From NCBI GenBank assembly GCA_049999805.1, contig JBNGIO010005972.1:1-50215 (forward strand): a DNA stretch of 50,215 bases. Direction: 5' to 3'. Source of the DNA: Folioceros fuciformis. Lineage: Eukaryota; Anthocerotophyta; Anthocerotopsida; Anthocerotales. The position numbers were made by a program, and so were the translations under genes. The notes beneath the pieces were generated by a model, which ran no database searches, was not told the DNA's origin, and saw only the letters and a program-made list of their open reading frames with translations. Positions 44,273 to 50,215 of this stretch are shown in pieces. Every line of letters begins with the position of its first letter. Positions within the stretch are counted from its first letter, which is position 1.

Positions 44273-45301
44273 ATGGCGATGGCGGTCGCAGTGGCTGGCA
44301 GCAGCGTGACGGCGTTGAGGAGCGGGAACAGGGCCTTCGGTTGCGGGGTGCAGGGCCTCAGGCCCATGTCTGTGTCCGTGTCGCTGAGGAAGATGGAGGC
44401 TTTAAAGAGACAGCTGCCGGCCATTTGCGCCAAGCTGGAGACGCCGGAGAAGAGTAATGTGGGCGTCGAGGCAGCGTTTGCGGGAGCCATGTTCGCGGCC
44501 CTGGCGTCGGCGGAGCCGGCCCTTGCGGTGCAGCAGCTGGGGAGCTTGGCCGCCGGTGCGGACGACGGGCGAGGCGCGGCCCTGTTGGTGCCCTTGATCC
44601 CCGCTCTTCTGTGGGTCATCTTCAACATTCTACAGCCGGGGCTGAACCAGCTCAACAAGATGCGGGGTGCTAAGGCTGTGGTCGGGGGCGTGGGATTGGG
44701 TGCGCTGGCGTCGCTGCTGGCCGTGCCTGAGGCGCAGGCGGCGCAGGAGCTGGCTAGCATTGCGGAGGGGGACCAACGAGGCCTGCTTCTGCTGGGAGTT
44801 GTGGTGGCTGCACTTGGCTGGGTGGCATTCAACATTCTGCAGCCGGCCCTCAACCAGCTGAACAAGATGAGATCCAGCAAGGGCGTGGTTGGCGCCGTCG
44901 GCTTGGGCGCTTTGGCGTCGCTGCTTGCGTCTCCGTCGGCGGAGGCCGTCCAAGAGTTTGCTACCATCGCCGAGGGTGACCAACGGGGGGTTCTGCTGCT
45001 GGGCGTTCTCGCTGCTGCGCTGGGCTGGGTTCTCTTCAACATCTTGCAGCCAGGGCTGAACCAGTTGAACAAGATGAGGTCGGGCAAGGGAATTGTGGGT
45101 GCCGTTGGTTTGTCTGCTGCTGCCGCCTCGCTTCTGGCCACTCCCGCCGCAGATGCTGCGCAAGAGTTGGAGCAGCTGGCTGAGGGAGACCAACGCGGGG
45201 TCCTACTCCTCGGTATTGTGGCTCTCGCCATCGGATGGGTGCTGTTTAATATTCTGCAACCGGCTTTGAACCAGCTGGATAGGATGAGATCACGAAAGTG
45301 A
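44273..45301 (+). CDS. PSBY: PsbY precursor polyprotein with four PsbY units
   Basis: Precursor of the small photosystem II membrane protein PsbY (342 residues, intronless). Residues 1 to about 62 form a Ser/Arg/Lys-rich transit peptide. A hydrophobic segment ending EPALA (about 65-85) is a thylakoid signal. Four PsbY units follow (about 86-131, 157-200, 226-269, 296-342), each with a GDQRG-like start (DDGRG in unit 1), a membrane helix and the hallmark FNILQPALNQLNKMR (variants PGLN; DRMR in unit 4). Units are joined by three hydrophobic linkers with Ala-x-Ala-like ends (VPEAQA, SPSAEA, TPAADA), which look like signal-peptidase sites. Flowering-plant precursors carry two units, so four is twice the usual. 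The ATG at 44273 fits the transit peptide. Repeat units differ at the nucleotide level, so this is not an assembly artefact of identical copies. Confidence 0.95.
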   Translation: MAMAVAVAGSSVTALRSGNRAFGCGVQGLRPMSVSVSLRKMEALKRQLPAICAKLETPEKSNVGVEAAFAGAMFAALASAEPALAVQQLGSLAAGADDGRGAALLVPLIPALLWVIFNILQPGLNQLNKMRGAKAVVGGVGLGALASLLAVPEAQAAQELASIAEGDQRGLLLLGVVVAALGWVAFNILQPALNQLNKMRSSKGVVGAVGLGALASLLASPSAEAVQEFATIAEGDQRGVLLLGVLAAALGWVLFNILQPGLNQLNKMRSGKGIVGAVGLSAAAASLLATPAADAAQELEQLAEGDQRGVLLLGIVALAIGWVLFNILQPALNQLDRMRSRK

Positions 45302-46541
45302 GCTTTCCCTTGCTGTGTAATCTGTACATCATCAGGGAACTTGACTTGATGGGCTTCGCACGAGGCCCCATTGTGAGACATGTAGGGATCCGGGATGTGT
45401 GTGAGGAGGCGAGATGTTTGGCTGTTGTACAAACGTCAGTGAAGGGCTGGAACTCTCTTGTCTGACTTGTCCTACCGAACGAAGTCTTTTACACACTGTA
45501 TCAAAGAGTGGAGCTAGAATGGCTCTTGCAAACCTGTATACTGTCCGGCTCACCAACCGCTATTGCTATGCTAGCCGTCTTATAAATTGTATCTCATTCT
45601 AATAAATCTGGTGGTATTGTGTTCCTTCTGTGGAACTCCTTTCTACCTCTACCTCTTTTATCTTGTTGCCATTCCAGCCCTCAGCTTCTAACCGGCGTCC
45701 TGTGCCTTTGGCCCAGCGGAAACGTAACAGCGTCGTCTGTTTTTGCTCTCAAGTCAGTTTTTCTCGACATCTGTAGCTCTCGGTGGCAGGTAAGTCAGCA
45801 CCATTCGGTGATTCACAGTAATGTAGTCATCATTCTATTCATACGGTTCGACAGTGCTACCTCAGAAAGGGAAACCTACGAAACACAGTTCGCAGAAGCC
45901 GAAGTGGAAGAAACGTACCAATGGAACAGTGTCCTTCTGGACTTGTATGATCTCGCCATTCCTCATTTGTCCACGTTTTGTAGCAAATTCGCTAACGAGT
46001 GTTCCTCTAGTCTAGGATTCCTCTTGCTAGCATGCCAATGCGGAGAGTTCGGTGGTAAACATATGCTAGTGAGCAAATAAGGTTAGTACCAGTCAGGACA
46101 GACTGGTAAATTCTAGAAGACCCGTATGGACTGCAGCATCCCTCCTAGGATCGACAAGGGTCAAGAAATGGTGGACGAGCTGCAAGGCGAAAAATGGTTC
46201 AGTTGTTGTATGAATTACATCACAAAAATGCTAATGCGGCATTCCGCATAATACAGTCTCAAATCTGTACGGGAGGAGGAGGGTGCTGATTGAGAGGTGG
46301 GGAATCACTCCTGTCTCAAAGTAGCTCGTCATCTATCTCAACACTCTGGCATCTTCGTCGACAACATCGCCATCCTCCCAGCGATGGGCTCATCAAATCT
46401 AACTCGTCCAAGGGAAGCCCTATTCTGCAACAAGGCAGGAGTTCTGAATCCCCGCAGCCATCATGGTGTTCAGAGTCTCACGTGAATTTGCTGGTCAGCC
46501 GTATTGCACCTGGTGCTGGATACCGGTGTATTTAAGATATC
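45302..46541. other. Spacer between psbY and DUS2 (convergent 3' ends)
   Basis: psbY (plus) and DUS2 (minus) converge here. The frames at 45619-46080 and 46290-46535 have no domain. Only a polyadenylation-like motif at 45601 is noted. Confidence 0.35.
45601..45606 (+). promoter_or_regulatory. Candidate poly(A) signal of psbY
   Basis: AATAAA lies 300 bp after the psbY stop codon in a T-rich context. Plant poly(A) signals are loose, so this is suggestive only. Confidence 0.35.
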
Positions 46542-47534
46542 TCACACCTGTGCCAAGCCACGACTGAGCAACACATCGTCATAGTAGTCTCGCACCCCAT
46601 ACAAATCAGAAAGATCAGCCAAGTTCCGACACCTGTTCACTGCCTTCCCTTCTGGAAATTCCAAGCAAGAGTAGTGCATGATCATCTCCTTGAGTGAGTG
46701 CTTTGTGCTCTTAACATCGTTGTCCCACAGCACGCAGCTCCGTAAGTAATCCCTCTTCACATCCTCCCACTCCAGCTTTCCCTCAGGCCTAAACACGGAC
46801 ACATTCCAACACGCAGCTCTGGCCACCATCACAGACGAGGCCCCGGTTGCGTCCCTGATGCGCTGGAAGTCCTCATACTCAAACACATCTCCATTGGCAA
46901 TGACAGGCACAGAGAGCGCAGACACCACATGCGCAATCCCATCCCAGTGAGCCGCATCCCTAGGCCGCTCGTCCCTCCTCCTGCCGTGCACAGCCACGGC
47001 CGCCACCCCGGTCTTCTCAATCCGCCTCGCCAGCTCCACAGTCTCCTCGTAGGTCTTGAGCAGCCGGATCTTGCACGACACAGGAACGTCTAGATTCCGC
47101 CTCAAGGTCCGCAGGATGTCCTCCACCAACTCCGGCTTGGTGAGCAGCGCAGCTCCCATGCCGGCGTGCACCGAGAAGGCCTTTGGGCAGCCCATGTTCA
47201 CGTCGATGGCTGCCACATCCCGGCACACAACCTCCGCCGCCTTGAGGGCCCGGACTGCATCGGAAGTCCCTACCTGGAACACCACCCGACGTTTCTCCTC
47301 CGGACAAGTGCGGAACACGACATCGTTGCATGTCTTGTCCACCAAATCCACTGTGCCTAGAAGCAGATTCTCTTGCCGACAACACCGCAGCACCCGGTGG
47401 TCCACCAGCTCCTCAGAGTAGGTGATGTCAGCCCCGTACTCCGCTGCCAGCATGCGCATGGGCAGCGTGCCCACTCTCACCATCGGGGCCAGGCAGTGCT
47501 TTCCACCGTACTCCAGCCAAGAATCCTCCGCCAT
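46542..47534 (-). CDS. DUS2: tRNA-dihydrouridine synthase, DUS2 type
   Basis: Flavin enzyme that reduces uridine 20 in the tRNA D-loop using NAD(P)H. An uninterrupted 330-residue frame. The ATG at 47534 is the first Met, directly followed by the conserved start. Visible blocks: LAPMVRVGTLPMRMLAAEYG (FMN-site start), VFQVGTSDA, IDVNMGCPKAFSVHAGMGAA with the catalytic Cys of NMGCP, VSCKIRLL, AVHGRRRDERP, VIANGDV and VMVARAA. These match DUS2 rather than DUS1, DUS3 or DUS4. The double-stranded RNA-binding domain of animal DUS2 is absent: the protein ends about 30 residues after the helical region. No intron is seen, unlike most genes around it. Confidence 0.93.
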   Translation of the reverse strand: MAEDSWLEYGGKHCLAPMVRVGTLPMRMLAAEYGADITYSEELVDHRVLRCCRQENLLLGTVDLVDKTCNDVVFRTCPEEKRRVVFQVGTSDAVRALKAAEVVCRDVAAIDVNMGCPKAFSVHAGMGAALLTKPELVEDILRTLRRNLDVPVSCKIRLLKTYEETVELARRIEKTGVAAVAVHGRRRDERPRDAAHWDGIAHVVSALSVPVIANGDVFEYEDFQRIRDATGASSVMVARAACWNVSVFRPEGKLEWEDVKRDYLRSCVLWDNDVKSTKHSLKEMIMHYSCLEFPEGKAVNRCRNLADLSDLYGVRDYYDDVLLSRGLAQV

Positions 47535-47765
47535 CACTCCAGGGTTTCAGGAAAACCAGGGGCGCATCCACAGCGCTTGCCTTCTCCTTCCACCGGCGAA
47601 TTTGCGCCGGCCCAGAGAGCAAGCTGCTGCAATTACAGACTCTAAGCTTTGCATCGAATCTAGCTGTCACGAAGATACATGGAGAAGCCTTGTATGACAG
47701 ACTCCTGGGCTCTTCGAAGGCTTGACTTTACATCACGCTTGACGAACGCTTCCAGACGATCGCCT

Positions 47766-47811
47766 GGTCCGCGTCCCCTGCAGTTTGTGGGAACTGCAGG
47801 GGACGCAGACC
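47766..47811. other. Long perfect hairpin
   Basis: GCGTCCCCTGCAGTT (47771-47785) and its exact complement AACTGCAGGGGACGC (47792-47806) are separated by six bases (TGTGGG). Outside one mismatch, GGTC and GACC extend the stem to about 19 pairs. It lies about 230 bp upstream of the DUS2 start codon. No T-run follows. Confidence 0.85.
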
Positions 47812-48563
47812 GCTTAACGCATAAGCGTCTTGGTACATGTTAGACACTCTTTGAAAGGCTAGGTGTCTATTCTCGACTCCTCCTGCACGGGCACTTTCGA
47901 GACTGCCTGATGCCGTGCCCAAGGAGTGCAATCACATCCCTGGAATGCTTGATCCGTGGTGCTACCCAAATACATACATGGTTGCACGGATCGATTGCAT
48001 GCAATATACAACCTTCACGTTGACACCTGCAGATCCGGTAACCAATTTTCTCAACGAAGGACTGGTCATCTCTGGAACTGCACTTGTCACCTCACTACGG
48101 GCGAGGCTAATGTTCAAAGATCGACATGCTTGCATCTCTAATCCCTGTAACAGTTCTGGTGTGGAAGCAAAACTCTAATCCCAGTTTTGATACCTTTAAT
48201 ACTATTTCAGAAAGAGTGACTTGTGCTACTTGAAGGTCACAAACACGAAAGTCGTGAGAGAGTAGCGTAGGGAGTCCCGTATGATGATTCCAGAAACAAG
48301 AGGAATGCCAATGAAAAGAAGCAACACTTTTGGCGATTTTTCAGCCACCCACCTGAATGCCCTGGCCTCTGTACACCACTTCCAGATGGAAGCGAGAAAG
48401 GAGAATACACAACACCATCTACATCACAAAATTGATAATGGTCACCAGTGTAGCACACAACTGTCCTTCTTTGGAATGGCCCAGGGATGTTCATTCCATA
48501 TGAGAACTATGGCAATGCCAAACAAAAAAACCCCCGGCCCTGTAGGGCTCAAGATCCGGGAGT

Positions 48564-48657
48564 GAGGCCCTAAGCAATACCTGTCATGAGTGCAGGGCCT
48601 ACAAGCTGAGGCCTAAGCACGATCTGTCAGGATTGCAGGCCCTGCAAGCTGTTTCAG
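48564..48657. repeat. Diverged ~47-bp tandem duplication
   Basis: Two adjacent units share AGGCC-TAAGCA, CTGTCA, GTGCAG/TTGCAG and GGCC-TGCAAGCTG in the same order. No coding meaning is apparent. Confidence 0.6.
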
Positions 48658-48938
48658 GATGAGGCTCACCACCACATTTCGAGAAAGGTCACACCTGACC
48701 GTCTCATAAAGAACGTCGCACCGAACTGGAAACATCATAACCCATGGTCCTAAGGCACTAGGACAAGATGCGGGAGCCTCTTCTTGATTCCTTTCACATC
48801 TCCACAAGAGTCCGAAAGACGCAGTGTCGATACCATAGACGCCTTCTTCACCGTGCCTCTCACAGCTGCTATGAATAGTCTACATACCAAGTTAGCCAAG
48901 CAAACGTATGCGAAGTGACTACATGGCAGATTTTTAAT

Positions 48939-49600
48939 TCACAAAGAGCTGCAATCTTCCATCAAATCCTCCACCAGCGACGACGGCTTCGTCCGCTCCA
49001 GGGTTTCCAACAACTTCGCATAACAGCTCCAACCCATTGGATAGCAATGCTGACACATACCTTGCAGATCGCTAACGTTGGCCGAGAGCCGTTACCAAAC
49101 CGCAGTTCCCTGCCGGAGTGTGGGCCAACACATCGTAACTGGAAGACTTCACTGGCGTATGAGACTACCCGCTTTGATGGTGCACCAATATACTGAATAA
49201 GCTCTCCAGGCTGCACAATAATGTCGGCCAGTGTTATTGAACCACTTGCCACAAATTTGCAACGCGAACCGCCATAGGTGGTCTGACTTTTGCAGGAGGC
49301 GGTTGCGAGGCAACGGAGCGGCAGAGAACCTCCACGTCATTGCTTCCAAGCCCGGTTTAGGACACCATTACGGCAAGGGAATGATTGCCTTCCGTACGCC
49401 TGAGAACTCCAGGAATCCGTCCCGTTGCCGGAGCCTGTACAGTTCGAACCATACACAAATTGGATAGAAGTTAGAAACCCACCTTGGAGCGAAGGTTATC
49501 AGCACTTGTAGACTGTCGGCAAACTCGCTTACAGAATACAGGTCCGTCATCCAGCTTTACAATCTTGGTGAGAAAGCAATTTGCCTGCCCTTTTTGGAAA
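48939..49600 (-). other. Candidate spliced gene of unknown family
   Basis: Several minus-strand stretches look exon-like. One (about 49340-49061) reads GGSRCKFVASGSITLADIIV and onward through LIQYIGAPSKRVV to LAICK, before a GTATGT donor at 49060. A terminal stretch (49013-48939) reads LLETLERTKPSSLVEDLMED and ends in TGA, in phase with it and with strongly G-ending codons. However, the implied intron is only 47 nt, short for a plant, and another frame of the same end (to a TAA near 48931) is also open. Upstream, stretches around 49610-49500 and 49440-49370 could be earlier exons. No domain is recognised and no start codon can be fixed. Confidence 0.35.
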
Positions 49601-49814
49601 TCGGATCTCCGAGAATTTCTATCAATTTCTTCCAATCAGGCGATCGTGCTCCCGCTCTAAGACTGTGACGGAGCGAACGGTGGATTACCTCTCCTCGTCC
49701 AAACACTAGATCACAACGTATGCCTTTTATGTGACCTCTCTACTAATCCCCTTTCCTCTTCATGCAATGCATTCGCTTTGCATACTTTCCATAGCTCTCG
49801 TGGACTAGCCAATT
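49601..49814. other. Short spacer before repeat copy 3
   Basis: No feature recognised. It may hold the promoter of the minus-strand candidate gene. Confidence 0.3.
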
Positions 49815-50215
49815 GTGAACCTCCAAAGTTTGGGGTAGTGGTTTACGAACCTCCAAAGTTTGGGGTAGTGGTTTACGAACCTCCAAAGTTTGGGATAGTG
49901 GTTTGTTTTGGTTAAAAAAGGGTTAATAGTGGTATGGTTTGGTTTTCTTTTTTTATTTATTTTCCCTAATTTTCCTTTATTTTTTTGTTATTTTTTCTAA
50001 TTTTCTTGGTGCTAATTAGGTTATTTGACCAGTAAATGGTTGGTTTGGTTATTAGAGTGGGTATAGGTTTGGTCCCAGACCTGGGAAAGTTTAGGTCCAG
50101 TACCAGACTATAGGGTTGGGAAAGTTTGAGTTTAGCCTGCCGTCAGGCTGGCTGATTGTCTGGCTGGCTTGAACGGTCATGGAGGCCGTGCTCTAGCTAG
50201 GGCTAGAGGCAGGGG
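49815..50215 (+). repeat. Dispersed LTR-like repeat, copy 3 (cut by window end)
   Basis: Starts TGTGAACCTCCAAAGTTTGG and follows the block order of the other copies to CTAGCTAGGGCTAGAGGCAG at the last base, where it is cut. It is the inverted partner of the window start. Unlike the others, its first 30 bp are repeated three times (49817-49906), each unit starting GAACCTCCAAAGTTTGG. Confidence 0.78.
49817..49906 (+). repeat. 30-bp triplication at the repeat start
   Basis: Units at 49817-49846 and 49847-49876 are identical. The third (49877-49906) has small changes and runs into the body of the element. A local slippage or unequal exchange at the LTR-like 5' end is likely. Confidence 0.9.

Larger units (their letters stand above)
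47535..48938. other. Spacer between DUS2 and the right-end candidate gene
   Basis: No gene is supported; frames such as 47915-48178 and 48281-48565 have no domain. It contains a strong hairpin (47766-47811) and a diverged tandem duplication (48564-48657). Confidence 0.35.

Noticed and set aside
44221-45432. 403-codon minus-strand open frame opposite psbY
   Set aside because: It mirrors the strongly biased, repetitive psbY codons. The plus-strand protein has clear homology and targeting signals; the antisense has none.

Overview
The window looks like nuclear DNA of a land plant, most likely a seed-free one such as a bryophyte. The evidence is spliced genes with canonical GT-AG introns (about 80-300 nt), a plastid PsbY precursor with transit peptide, a plastid-type phosphoserine phosphatase, cytosolic ribosomal protein eL36, plant-type polyphenol oxidases, and Ty1-copia elements primed by plant initiator tRNA-Met. 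The species is inferred, not proven. The sequence starts and stops inside inverted copies of one dispersed repeat, with a third copy near 28.4 kb. It may therefore be a whole assembly contig that broke in repeats. Four N runs (10, 100, 100, 10) all fall in tandem repeats.

Left part (about 1.5-17.5 kb): three polyphenol oxidase (PPO) genes on the plus strand share one architecture: signal peptide, tyrosinase domain, DWL domain, and two introns at identical positions and phases. PPO1 and PPO2 are about 1.1 kb apart. PPO2 and PPO3 are separated by about 10 kb of repeat-derived DNA: a LINE fragment, a decayed copia pol with a 3' LTR, several minisatellites, and two inverted arms of one repeat. 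All three PPOs lack the usual C-terminal KFDV plug and the thioether cysteine of the CuA site.

Middle (about 17.5-32.8 kb): a transposon-rich stretch. It holds a nearly complete but inactivated copia element with both LTRs and PBS (19022-23660), a 23-bp satellite (24.3 kb), an internally deleted pogo/Tigger-type DNA transposon with TIRs and TA target duplication (26022-27458), and the internal copy of the terminal dispersed repeat.

Right part (about 33.2-49.7 kb): a gene-dense block. In order it holds an 18-exon TRIM37-type RING/B-box/coiled-coil/MATH ubiquitin ligase, a seven-helix membrane protein of unknown family, phosphoserine phosphatase (last step of plastid serine synthesis), eL36, an intronless PsbY precursor with four PsbY units in tandem, a DUS2-type tRNA-dihydrouridine synthase on the minus strand, and a poorly resolved minus-strand candidate gene. 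These genes do not form one pathway. The most unusual items are the four-unit PsbY polyprotein, the plant TRIM37 homologue, and the secretory, plug-less PPO cluster.
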